DNA from: Spirochaetaceae bacterium
Lineage (GTDB): Bacteria; Spirochaetota; Spirochaetia; Treponematales; Breznakiellaceae
Length of the DNA: 7,266 nt
Direction of reading: 5' to 3'
Assembly: GCA_031290405.1 (NCBI GenBank)
Contig: JAITNO010000045.1
Location: forward strand, 1 to 7,266
Part shown: positions 1 through 6,369 of the stretch, in pieces
Layout of the letters: each line of letters begins with the position of its first letter
How positions within the stretch are numbered: position 1 is the first letter of the stretch
The notes under the pieces: generated by a model
What the model was told of the DNA's origin: nothing
What the model saw: only the letters and a program-made list of their open reading frames with translations
Databases searched by the model: none
Made by a program: the position numbers and the translations under genes

Positions 1-2863
1 CGGCGCCGGTGACAAGCGCCGTTACCGTAACGCTTACCTTGCCGTCAGCGCCCACGACCGGGCTGCCCACGCTAACGCCGGTGGGGTTGCTCGAAGACCA
101 GCTGAGCGTGGGGTTGGTCGCGTTTGCCGGAGTTACCGTCGCCGTCAGGGTCGTGCTGTGGACCGGATAACTGGGCGGGTCGAGCATGACGCTGGTCTTG
201 TCCAGCGTTATGCCGCTTACCAGGATGGCGCTGGGCGCGCCGCCCGGCGTGCCGCCTGACGCGCCCCCTGACGCGCCGGCCGGCGCCGCTCTTATCACCG
301 TGCCGGCGCTCTGGTGCGCTTCCCACCAGTTGGCGGCGCTTACCGATGTGGCGGGGTTTAGGTTGGGATACGTTGTTCCACCGAGGGAGCCGGTGGCGTA
401 CATCTCGCCGCCTGCAGGCGCGTCCATGTCGAACTCATGGCCAGGGACGCCGTTTATATGCACCGAGCCGTGGACGCCCGCGGGCCAGATGGAGCCCGCG
501 CGGTCCCCGTAGAACTGCGGCTGGGCTCCGCCTGTCGGGTTGCCCGAAATTTCGCCGGCTTCCATGGTAAAATAAGCGCCGCCAATGCTGTTTACCCCGC
601 CGCCTGCGGCTCCAGAGCCAACAGCTTGATTGCCGCTAATCCGCGAGGCCGTCCCGGACATGGTGAAGCGCGCGCCGCCTGTCGCATACGCCCCGCCTCC
701 GCCTCCGCTCGCGCTCGCATTGCCGGATATGGCCGAGTCAGAGCCCCGCATAGTAAAGGAGGCGCCGCCGGCAATATGCGCGCCGCCGCCCGCGCCGTCG
801 CTCGCGTTGCCGCTAATCCGCGCGTTCTCTCCTTCCATGACGAAGGAGGCGTCGCCGTCCACATACGCCCCGCCGCCGCCGCCGCCGCTCGCGTTGCCGG
901 ATATTTGAACGGCGGCGCCGGACATAAGGCCCGTCGAGCCCTTGCCGTGAAGATGCACGCCGCCGCCGCAAAGCCCCGCGTAGTTGTGGCGCACCGCAGC
1001 GTCGTCGCCGGTCATGCGGAAGACGCCGCCTACAACCTGCGCCCCGCCGCCGCGCCCCGCAGCGCCGGCCGCGCCAGAGTTCCAGTTGCCCGTCAGCTCA
1101 GCGCCCCCCAGCATCTCGAAGACGTTGCCCCGCCCCACATAGACGAGGGCGGTGTTGTTGTCGTCCGTAGTGTTATACGGGTTCGCCGGTATGACGATGG
1201 CGGCCGTCGCGGGGACCGTCGCCGCATAGGGCCCCACCGTGTGCCCCGCCCCCGCAATCCCCTGGAGCTTCACGCCGTCCACGGCCAGCTCCAGCTTCGC
1301 GCCGGGCGCCAGACAGATAAGATTCCCCGGTTCGCGGAGCGCCACCGCCGCCGCGGGGCCAGGGCCCGTCGAAGAGCCCACGCCCACAATGGAAAGCGCC
1401 GCCGTGCCTGTCCCCGCCTTGCGGTTCCCCAGCATATTCGCCCCCGTAATGTGAGGATACCGGTTCGCGCTCAAGTCGGCGCCGTCCGTCGACCAGGCCC
1501 GCGCCGCCGTCGCGCCCCGCACGCGGATGCGGTAATGGCCGTAGCGGTTCCCCGCCGCCGCCAGAGCCGCGTTAAGCCGCGTCAGAGCCTCTTGCAAAGT
1601 AGGCTTGGCGTCGCCCGCATCCGCCCCGTCATCCTGCCAGTAGGCGCCCGGCCCGCCGATTGGCCAAGGATTGTCGTCCTCGAAGAGCCCCGCCAGGGGC
1701 GCCTCAGGATCCGCCACGCCTACGGAGAGGGCCCCGTTGCCATTGTGAGAGGCCGTGCCGTCGTAGGCGCCAAAGTCCGTGCCCTCATCTTGCACCGCGT
1801 CGTTTACGCCATTGCGGAGCGCCCACAACGGAAGAGCCGCAAGCGGCTTGCTAAACTTACGCGCGTCCTTCCAATTCGCCGCAAAGTCGCCCAGGCCAAA
1901 AGGCGCGTAGACCATATTGAAGAAGACGCTCCCCGCAGTCAGACCCGCCTGCCCCGTTTCCACCGTATACGTCGCCACGCCGTTTGTGCAGCGGCCGCCG
2001 CGCACGGCGCCGTACCAATCAGGCACATCGGCCGCCGCCCCAGCAGGATTGAACGAATACCGCGCAAAGTTGCTCACCAGGCGCAGCCCATCCGCCGGAA
2101 CCCAGTCGTCAAGACCGTGGAAAGCCGCCTTGTCAGCCTCCCGCAGCGGAGCCACGCCGTCGCCCGACACCACCCGCAGCGCGTCGCCCGGCCTCCCCCC
2201 CGCATAGCGCGACGCGGAACCCAGCGTGTAGACCAGCGCGTAGACCGTGTTCGCGTCCAGCCCCACCGTCCGCGCAAGACGCCCACACCGGCGCACATCG
2301 GAAGAGTCGCCGTAGCGCGCAAACTCAGCCCCCACCACAATCGGCGTCAAGGGCATCACAAGACCGTTCTCACCCGCCGCAAGAGACTTTTTAAGAAAGC
2401 CCGAAGCCAGCAGCGAGGGCGGCTCGGAACCCTCGCGGTGCCCCATCAGAACCAGAATCCCGTAGGTATGCCCCGTCAAAAAACCAACCTGCAGACGCGG
2501 ACGCGGGTCGCCGGCCGCGCTCATCCTTTCGTCAAAGTCCCAGATGCGGCCAGGCGCGGACAAATCCACCAGAATCAACTGGAAACAATTGCGAAGCTTC
2601 CCCACGCCAACGCCACCCTCAATCTGACCGCCGTCCGCGCCCACCGCCTGCCGCGCCGCCGCCGCGCCGCCGTCCCACGCAAACGCCATGCTCAACGTCG
2701 CCACGCCCGCCGCGTCAGCAGCCGAGGCGCCGCCCACGAACGCGCCCACGTCCGCCTGCGGCAAAAGCGGCGAAGAGCCGCCCTCCACACCCATAAACGA
2801 CCGTTCCACATCGCACGCCGCGAACGCGAAACCCGCCAATAAAACCAACATCGCCTTACGCAT
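1..2863 (-). CDS. Large surface lipoprotein with beta-helix coils and Ig-like domain (partial, 3' end off window)
   Basis: The frame is open from the ATG at 2863 to the window edge (954 codons, no stop), so the C-terminus is missing. The start is supported by GAGGAG seven bases upstream. Residues 1-17 (MRKAMLVLLAGFAFAAC) form a signal peptide ending in a relaxed lipobox with Cys17, compatible with spirochaetal lipoproteins; signal peptidase I cleavage at AFA is the alternative. Residues about 90-180 hold a compact region (LILVD, then LVLMGHRE, then PIVVGAEF) that resembles, from memory, termite-gut treponeme lipoproteins. Residues about 420-540 look like the entry to a beta-helix. Residues about 580-790 contain seven coils ending in ISGN-like turns (590, 624, 654, 683, 712, 742, 772), each with a Gly-rich GGGAY-type segment. 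An Ala/Gly/Pro linker precedes a Big_2-like Ig domain from residue 880 (ITLDKTSVML, then LSWSSSNP). No catalytic residues are recognisable. A surface or adhesion role is inference. Confidence 0.85.
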   Translation of the reverse strand, partial: MRKAMLVLLAGFAFAACDVERSFMGVEGGSSPLLPQADVGAFVGGASAADAAGVATLSMAFAWDGGAAAARQAVGADGGQIEGGVGVGKLRNCFQLILVDLSAPGRIWDFDERMSAAGDPRPRLQVGFLTGHTYGILVLMGHREGSEPPSLLASGFLKKSLAAGENGLVMPLTPIVVGAEFARYGDSSDVRRCGRLARTVGLDANTVYALVYTLGSASRYAGGRPGDALRVVSGDGVAPLREADKAAFHGLDDWVPADGLRLVSNFARYSFNPAGAAADVPDWYGAVRGGRCTNGVATYTVETGQAGLTAGSVFFNMVYAPFGLGDFAANWKDARKFSKPLAALPLWALRNGVNDAVQDEGTDFGAYDGTASHNGNGALSVGVADPEAPLAGLFEDDNPWPIGGPGAYWQDDGADAGDAKPTLQEALTRLNAALAAAGNRYGHYRIRVRGATAARAWSTDGADLSANRYPHITGANMLGNRKAGTGTAALSIVGVGSSTGPGPAAAVALREPGNLICLAPGAKLELAVDGVKLQGIAGAGHTVGPYAATVPATAAIVIPANPYNTTDDNNTALVYVGRGNVFEMLGGAELTGNWNSGAAGAAGRGGGAQVVGGVFRMTGDDAAVRHNYAGLCGGGVHLHGKGSTGLMSGAAVQISGNASGGGGGGAYVDGDASFVMEGENARISGNASDGAGGGAHIAGGASFTMRGSDSAISGNASASGGGGGAYATGGARFTMSGTASRISGNQAVGSGAAGGGVNSIGGAYFTMEAGEISGNPTGGAQPQFYGDRAGSIWPAGVHGSVHINGVPGHEFDMDAPAGGEMYATGSLGGTTYPNLNPATSVSAANWWEAHQSAGTVIRAAPAGASGGASGGTPGGAPSAILVSGITLDKTSVMLDPPSYPVHSTTLTATVTPANATNPTLSWSSSNPTGVSVGSPVVGADGKVSVTVTALVTGA
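539..1096 (-). repeat. Coding tandem repeats: seven beta-helix coils
   Basis: This stretch of the lipoprotein gene encodes a degenerate repeat of about 30 residues. The ISGN or equivalent turn is encoded at 893-904, 806-817, 719-730, 629-640 and 539-550, giving periods of 87, 87, 90 and 90 bp. Two more divergent coils lie upstream in the gene, LTGN (1085-1096) and VRHN (983-994). Each coil follows the pattern F.M.G....ISGN then a run of small residues, then GGGAY/H. This is the regular turn spacing expected of a right-handed parallel beta-helix. Similarity persists at DNA level, so unit gain or loss by recombination is possible. Confidence 0.8.
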
Positions 2864-2870
2864 ACAATCA

Positions 2871-2876
2871 CTCCTC
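2871..2876 (-). promoter_or_regulatory. Ribosome binding site of the lipoprotein gene
   Basis: On the minus strand GAGGAG lies seven bases before the ATG at 2863. It fixes the start even though no stop codon is in the window. Confidence 0.8.
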
Positions 2877-2926
2877 TGACATTCAATTTTGCCCCCGCAA
2901 CATACACAATAAATCAAGAAAAAGAG

Positions 2927-2955
2927 AAAAAAACATGAGGGGGGCGCGCCCCCCT
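2927..2955 (-). terminator. Perfect GC palindrome followed by T7 on the minus strand (terminator- or attenuator-like)
   Basis: GGGGGGCGCGCCCCCC at 2939-2954 is a perfect palindrome able to form a six-pair GC stem with a CGCG loop (seven pairs counting the flanking A/T). Read on the minus strand it is followed after a few bases by seven Ts (2933-2927) and more T-rich sequence. This resembles a rho-independent terminator about 75 bp before the lipoprotein start. It would stop readthrough from upstream or act as an attenuator if the lipoprotein promoter lies further upstream. The gap between stem and T-run is longer than usual, so the call is tentative. Confidence 0.4.
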
Positions 2956-2986
2956 GAGCGCCAGCCCGCTGCGCGGTCTTGCGCTA

Positions 2987-3032
2987 CCCCCCAAGCGGGG
3001 GGGCCAGCCCCCCCCCGCAACGCCCCCCCCCC
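2987..3032. repeat. Cluster of homopolymeric C/G tracts
   Basis: On the plus strand this segment has C6 (2987-2992), G7 (2997-3003), C9 (3008-3016) and C10 (3023-3032). The G7 tract can pair with either the C6 or the C9/C10 tract, giving mutually exclusive hairpins. On the sense strand of the downstream lipoprotein gene, the longest tracts read as poly-G about 145-170 bp before its start. Tracts of this length are prone to slippage. Confidence 0.75.
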
Positions 3033-3034
3033 GC

Positions 3035-3328
3035 TACGGAACTCCGTAAGAGCGTTACGGAACTCCGTAAGAGCGCTGCGGAACTCCGTAAGAGCGCTGC
3101 GGAACTCCGTAAGAACGTTGGGGGAACCCCCAAGCCCATTGGGGGAACCCCCAAGCCCATTGGGGGAACCCCCAAGCCCATTGGGGGAACCCCCAAGCCC
3201 ACTGGGGGAACCCCCAAGAGCGTTGGGGGAACCCCCAAGCCCACTGGGGGAACCCCCAAGCCCATTGGGGGAACCCCCAAGCCCACTGGGGGAACCTCCA
3301 AGCCCACTGGGGGAACCCCCAAGAGCGT
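3035..3328. repeat. Array of fourteen 21-bp tandem hairpin repeats, two unit classes
   Basis: Exactly 14 units of 21 bp fill 3035-3328. Class A (four units, 3035-3118) has the core TACGGAACTCCGTA or TGCGGAACTCCGTA. Class B (ten units, 3119-3328) has the core TGGGGGAACCCCCA. A degenerate eleventh B unit follows from 3329. Every unit is an inverted repeat around a central AA or AC, and linkers are AGCCCAT, AGCCCAC or AGAGCGT-like. Units 3119-3223 and 3224-3328 form two 105-bp blocks of five units, each ending in the AGAGCGT linker, that differ at three positions by my count. Because 21 is divisible by three, several frames on both strands stay open and translate into seven-residue repeats. I see no ribosome binding site or credible start, so I treat it as non-coding. 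It is not CRISPR because there are no unique spacers. Confidence 0.9.
3119..3328. repeat. Direct duplication of a 105-bp, five-unit block
   Basis: Within the class B part of the array, 3119-3223 and 3224-3328 are near-identical direct repeats. In each, four units carry AGCCCA(T/C) linkers and the fifth carries AGAGCGT. The copies differ at the linker ends 3139/3244 and 3181/3286 and at one arm base (3192/3297). This indicates a segmental duplication after the 21-bp units had formed. Confidence 0.8.
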
Positions 3329-3394
3329 TGGGAGGCTCCGAGCAGAGAAAGCGTGAGGTGAAAAGCGTTTCAGGCGCCGCCAAAAGGCGCGCAG

Positions 3395-3457
3395 AAAACG
3401 AAAAAGGCCCGACGGACAAGCCGCGGGAAAAGAATCCCGCGACCCGTCCGAGGGGCC
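3395..3457 (-). terminator. Rho-independent terminator of the wbaP-aroK operon
   Basis: A long three-part stem is visible: GGCCC (3406-3410) with GGGCC (3453-3457), CGGAC (3413-3417) with GTCCG (3446-3450), and CGCGGGA (3422-3428) with TCCCGCG (3435-3441) closing a six-base loop. Read on the minus strand, the stem is followed at once by TTTTTCGTTTT (3405-3395). It lies about 105 bp past the aroK stop, facing the right way to end that transcript. No T-run follows on the plus side, so it is unidirectional. Confidence 0.85.
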
Positions 3458-3458
3458 C

Positions 3459-3562
3459 GTTATCTAGGATCATACGGTCTCTCTTTATCATGATGCCGTC
3501 CATTGTCTCTTGTGTTTTTATTTTTATCAAGGGGCCCTGCGAGAGAGGGCTCCGTCCCACTC
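3459..3562. other. Non-coding tail between the aroK stop and the terminator
   Basis: This stretch is less GC-rich than its surroundings and carries no gene I can support. It contains an inverted repeat at 3531-3553 (GGGGCCCT with AGGGCTCC, one imperfect pair) directly after the aroK stop. That repeat has no T-run on the minus side and so is unlikely to be a terminator. On the minus strand it probably forms the 3' untranslated region of the operon. Confidence 0.5.
3502..3530 (-). promoter_or_regulatory. Weak promoter-like element between aroK and its terminator
   Basis: On the minus strand TTGATA (3530-3525) and GACAAT (3507-3502) are separated by 17 bases, close to a housekeeping sigma consensus. 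A transcript from here would start near 3495 and reach the strong terminator after about 100 nucleotides. AT-rich sequence produces such matches by chance, so this is only a candidate. Confidence 0.25.
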
Positions 3563-4105
3563 CTAGACTAAGAGTCTTTGTATCTCCAGGGCTATGTCGT
3601 GTGGGCTTTTTTGTTCGCACTGGATGGTGTGGCGGGCGAGGGCTTTGTATGCGGCGGCGCGGCGGGTGTGCAGGGCGCGGTGCGTGGCTTCGGGGTCGGG
3701 GCTGTGGAGGAAGGGGGGGAGGCCCCCGCCGTCGCGGGCGGCGCGTTCTATGCGTTCCCACGCGGCGGCGGGGGAGGTTTCCAGGTAGACGATGCGGACG
3801 TCGGGGCGGTCTTTCAGGGCGGACAGGGCGGCGGGGTTGTCGACGAGGCCTCCGCCTGCGGCGATGACGATGGGGAACGAGCCCTCTTCGCGCAGGAGGG
3901 CGGCAAGGGCGGCGGCTTCGGCGGTCCTAAAGGCGTCGGGGCCTTCCGTGTAGAGGGCGCGGGGGCTTTTGCCCGTCCGCTTTTCGATTTCTTCATCTAC
4001 ATCGCGGCAGTCTGCGGGCAATATGTCGCTCAAGGCGCGGCTCACGGCGCTTTTGCCGCAATGCTTGGGGCCGGTTAGCACGATGATTTCCCTCATGCGC
4101 CTCAT
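3563..4105 (-). CDS. aroK: Shikimate kinase
   Basis: This cytoplasmic enzyme phosphorylates shikimate to shikimate 3-phosphate with ATP, the fifth step of the chorismate pathway. The 180-residue length is normal for the family. Visible motifs are the P-loop GPKHCGKS (12-19), DVDEEIEKRTGKSP (35-48) with the Mg/shikimate Asp at 37, FRTAE (59-63) with the substrate-binding Arg, the glycine triplet AAGGG (81-85), and a C-terminal HTRRAAAY (145-152) with the usual adenine/phosphate-side Arg. The LID loop reads GLPPFL (127-132) where the family normally has RPLL, so the usual LID arginine is replaced by proline. The gene overlaps the upstream stop by four bases (ATGA), which implies coupled translation. 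A second ATG at 4096 would put the P-loop nearer the N-terminus, as is typical, and is better spaced from an AGGA; either start is possible. It is last in the operon, with a terminator downstream. Confidence 0.85.
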   Translation of the reverse strand: MRRMREIIVLTGPKHCGKSAVSRALSDILPADCRDVDEEIEKRTGKSPRALYTEGPDAFRTAEAAALAALLREEGSFPIVIAAGGGLVDNPAALSALKDRPDVRIVYLETSPAAAWERIERAARDGGGLPPFLHSPDPEATHRALHTRRAAAYKALARHTIQCEQKSPHDIALEIQRLLV

Positions 4106-4905
4106 TTTCCTAAAGGCAGGTTAATCCCGTCGACGAGCCAGCCTTTGATTACATCGAATCTTTTTTTTACGGCGGAGGGTACGTCGACGCGCGAAGCCGC
4201 CAGGCTGCTCAGTTCTATGCCGGTGAGGGCGTAGACGAGGATGCCTTCGTCGAGGATTTCGAGGTAAAAATGGATGTGCAGGTTTTCTTTTTGTATCACG
4301 GTGAAGACGTAAAACGTGATGTCTTCGACGTTGGTCAGCCGGTAGGAGATGGACGCGGGGCCTGATTCCAGGCGGGAGGCGTAGTAACAGCGCCCGAAGT
4401 TGTTGTCCTTGACGCGGAAGAAGACCTCTTCGCTGTGCGGGACGGCGCGGGCGGGCGGGGGGTCGGCCAGCGTCCTTTTGTTTGTAAGGTTGTCTATTCT
4501 GTCGGCGGCTTCAAAGAGGGGAACGGGCCTTCCCCGCGAGTATGACGGGTAGGTTCTTCCTTCGAGGTTCCTTGTCCTGCCGAGGGCGTTGTAACAGTCG
4601 AGCAGGGGGTCGCCTTCGGCGCCCAAAGGGAGGACGATGAGGGTTTCAAGGAAATGGCCGGGCGGCTTTCCGCCGGGAAGGGTCCTTGTCATGTCGATGT
4701 TTGCTCCGTCGGCCGGATGTATCGTCCAGGCATACTCGTTGCCGGCCTGCCTTTCGACGGCGTTGTAGTAGCCTTCTTCCGAGAACGCCGCTTCTTTTTG
4801 CGCCGCCGGCGCATCGGGAAAGAGCTCGTCAAAGCTTCGGGCGAAGGCGGCGGAGCAGAGGAGGGCGTGCAGCGCGAGGGCGGCGGGGAAAACGGCTCGA
4901 TTCAT
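4102..4905 (-). CDS. Exported protein of unknown function (treponemal type)
   Basis: I cannot assign a function to this 267-residue protein. Residues 1-22 are a clear Sec signal peptide (MNRAVFPAALALHALLCSAA then FA) with cleavage likely after AFA, so the mature protein is probably periplasmic. The mature part has no transmembrane segment and only two cysteines (104 and 173), which could form a disulfide. The C-terminal half alternates polar and hydrophobic strands (ISYRLTNVEDITFYVFTVIQ, then LHIHFYLEILDEGILVYAL), suggesting a mostly beta fold. It resembles uncharacterised treponemal proteins that I recall as DUF6675; this is memory and unverified. Its ATG directly follows the TAA of wbaP with no gap, and its TGA overlaps the aroK ATG, so it is translated with both. 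AAGGG about nine bases upstream may serve as a weak ribosome binding site. Its position after wbaP allows, but does not show, an envelope role. Confidence 0.75.
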   Translation of the reverse strand: MNRAVFPAALALHALLCSAAFARSFDELFPDAPAAQKEAAFSEEGYYNAVERQAGNEYAWTIHPADGANIDMTRTLPGGKPPGHFLETLIVLPLGAEGDPLLDCYNALGRTRNLEGRTYPSYSRGRPVPLFEAADRIDNLTNKRTLADPPPARAVPHSEEVFFRVKDNNFGRCYYASRLESGPASISYRLTNVEDITFYVFTVIQKENLHIHFYLEILDEGILVYALTGIELSSLAASRVDVPSAVKKRFDVIKGWLVDGINLPLGK

Positions 4906-6348
4906 TTAGTAGGCGCCCTTGCCGGCGACAACCACGCTGATCGTCTTGTGCAGCACCCACAGGTCCAGCCACACCGACCAGTTCTGCATATAATACGTGT
5001 CGAACGACACCCTGTCCGCGTAATTCGTCTCGGAGCGGCCTGAGACCTGCCAGAGTCCGCTGATGCCCGGCTTAACCGAAAAGATGCGCGCAAAGTCTTC
5101 GCCGTATTTGTCGATCTCGGCATCCACAATCGGGCGGGGCCCGACGAGGCTCATCTCGCCCTTGAGCACGTTGATAAGCTGAGGGAACTCGTCAAGGCTC
5201 GTCTTGCGTAAAAACTTGCCGAAGCCCGTGATGCGCGGGTCGTTTTTAATCTTCGCGCTCTCTTCCCATTCCTTGCGCGCCTGCGGGTCCCGCGCCAACA
5301 GTTCCCGCAGCCGTGCATCGGCGTCGGAGACCATCGTCCGGAACTTATAGGTGACGAAGCGTTTCCCGTTGACGCCTATCCTCTTGTGCCCGTATATCGC
5401 CGGCCCCTTGGACGTGAGTCTGATGCAGAGCGCGATGAGCAACAGGAAGGGGAGTATCACGAGGCCGCCCACGACGACGATGGACAGATCGATCGTCCGT
5501 TTGATAAAAAGGTTGGCCGGCTTTTTGAGGCGCTGGGTCGTCGCAAGTCCGAGGATGCCGTTGAAGTCCCGCGCCGACACCCATATCGCGGTAATGCCGA
5601 AGAAGTCGGGGATCAGAATGCTGTGGCGGAACGCCGACACGGAGTTGTTCACCAGACGCACCAGATCCTTGCGCTTGAGGTGGCCCATCGCCACGACGGC
5701 CATCTTCAAGCCGGTGCGGCGGACGATCTCCTGCCCCGAATAGGCGTCGTGAACGATGGGTATGCCGCGGTATTCGTCGCCCGTGCCCACGTCGTCGTCG
5801 AGGATCACCACGGGACGGTAGCCCAGCGTCTTATGGTCGACGAGCTTGTCCACGATCATCCGCCCCATCTCACCCCCGCCGTAGATCGCCGTCGCGATGC
5901 CGCCCAGACGGGATTTGCTCCACAGAAAGCGGAAGAACGCGCGGCTGCTTAGAAAAACGCCCGTCGAGGCGATGTAGCTGACGGCCAGGGCGACGGTGAT
6001 GTAGTCGAGCTCCCCGTCCTCAATGTAGCGCGAAAAAATGATGCCGCCGTGCGCTATGAACGAGCCGATGAAGAGCAGGCGCAACTCTTCGGCGGGGGCG
6101 AGCGACGTGCCCGGATAGAGCGAAAGCATCTGAAAGATGAGGATGAACACGGGGATGTAGGGCCAGTAGCCGACGAAAGAGCGAAAGTTAATCGCGCTGT
6201 AGTCGTAGAGGTTCACCAGAAAAAACCCGATGCCGATGGACAGCATCATCGCCAGCAAATCCGAAAAGATCATCACCATAACGGTAAATGCGGAACTTGC
6301 GCCGCGGTATGTGCTCTTGTACCAAACTTCATATTCATCCAAGTTCAT
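4906..6348 (-). CDS. wbaP: Undecaprenyl-phosphate hexose-1-phosphate transferase, WbaP type
   Basis: This inner-membrane enzyme transfers a sugar 1-phosphate (galactose in characterised WbaP) from a UDP-sugar to undecaprenyl phosphate, starting O-antigen, capsule or exopolysaccharide units. From the ATG at 6348 it is 480 residues, about the size of enterobacterial WbaP. Residues about 20-135 hold four or so membrane helices. Residues 152-260 form a Rossmann-like domain (AIYGGGEMG at 154-162, ILDDD at 182-186). The catalytic domain begins at KRTID (283-287), followed by a hydrophobic re-entrant helix (288-309), GHKRIG (320-325), YKFRTM (334-339), SLDEFPQL (384-391) with the catalytic Asp-Glu pair, VGPRP (402-406) and PGISGLWQVSGR (427-438). 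The frame stays open upstream to 6597, but that extension has no membrane-protein character and overlaps thyX, so 6348 is preferred. No Shine-Dalgarno precedes it. The true sugar substrate cannot be read from sequence. Confidence 0.9.
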   Translation of the reverse strand: MNLDEYEVWYKSTYRGASSAFTVMVMIFSDLLAMMLSIGIGFFLVNLYDYSAINFRSFVGYWPYIPVFILIFQMLSLYPGTSLAPAEELRLLFIGSFIAHGGIIFSRYIEDGELDYITVALAVSYIASTGVFLSSRAFFRFLWSKSRLGGIATAIYGGGEMGRMIVDKLVDHKTLGYRPVVILDDDVGTGDEYRGIPIVHDAYSGQEIVRRTGLKMAVVAMGHLKRKDLVRLVNNSVSAFRHSILIPDFFGITAIWVSARDFNGILGLATTQRLKKPANLFIKRTIDLSIVVVGGLVILPFLLLIALCIRLTSKGPAIYGHKRIGVNGKRFVTYKFRTMVSDADARLRELLARDPQARKEWEESAKIKNDPRITGFGKFLRKTSLDEFPQLINVLKGEMSLVGPRPIVDAEIDKYGEDFARIFSVKPGISGLWQVSGRSETNYADRVSFDTYYMQNWSVWLDLWVLHKTISVVVAGKGAY

Positions 6349-6354
6349 GGGCGC

Positions 6355-6363
6355 ATCATACCA
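6355..6363 (-). promoter_or_regulatory. Extended -10 element placed for a leaderless wbaP transcript
   Basis: On the minus strand TGG directly precedes TATGAT, an extended -10 with five of six consensus bases. Only six bases (GCGCCC) separate it from the wbaP ATG, so initiation would fall at or next to the start codon. No good -35 hexamer is visible 16-18 bases upstream. The placement fits the missing Shine-Dalgarno. Confidence 0.45.
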
Positions 6364-6369
6364 CAGAGC

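Noticed and set aside
437..2842. An 801-codon open frame on the plus strand, antisense to the lipoprotein gene.
   Set aside because: Its product is a run of Arg, Ala, His and Pro with no domain, and it exists because the codon use of the opposite gene avoids stops in that frame. The minus-strand frame has a signal peptide, ribosome binding site and recognisable domains.
3035..3328. CRISPR array.
   Set aside because: Units are contiguous 21-bp tandem repeats with only 5-7 base linkers of two or three recurring types. There are no unique spacers and no cas genes.
3531..3553. Inverted repeat after the aroK stop as a terminator.
   Set aside because: On the minus strand it is followed by A-rich rather than T-rich sequence and has a mismatched pair; the hairpin at 3406-3457 with its T-run is far stronger.
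2883..3867. Several long open frames on both strands through the 21-bp array (seven-residue repeats such as LGEPPSP, GGTPKPI, LGGSPNG, LRNSVRA).
   Set aside because: The period is a multiple of three, so several frames remain open automatically. None has a good ribosome binding site, some run into the terminator or aroK antisense, and the arm covariation fits DNA or RNA structure better than a peptide.
3578..4078. Plus-strand open frame of 166 codons opposite aroK.
   Set aside because: Glycine- and valine-rich shadow of the shikimate kinase gene, without ribosome binding site or recognisable domain.
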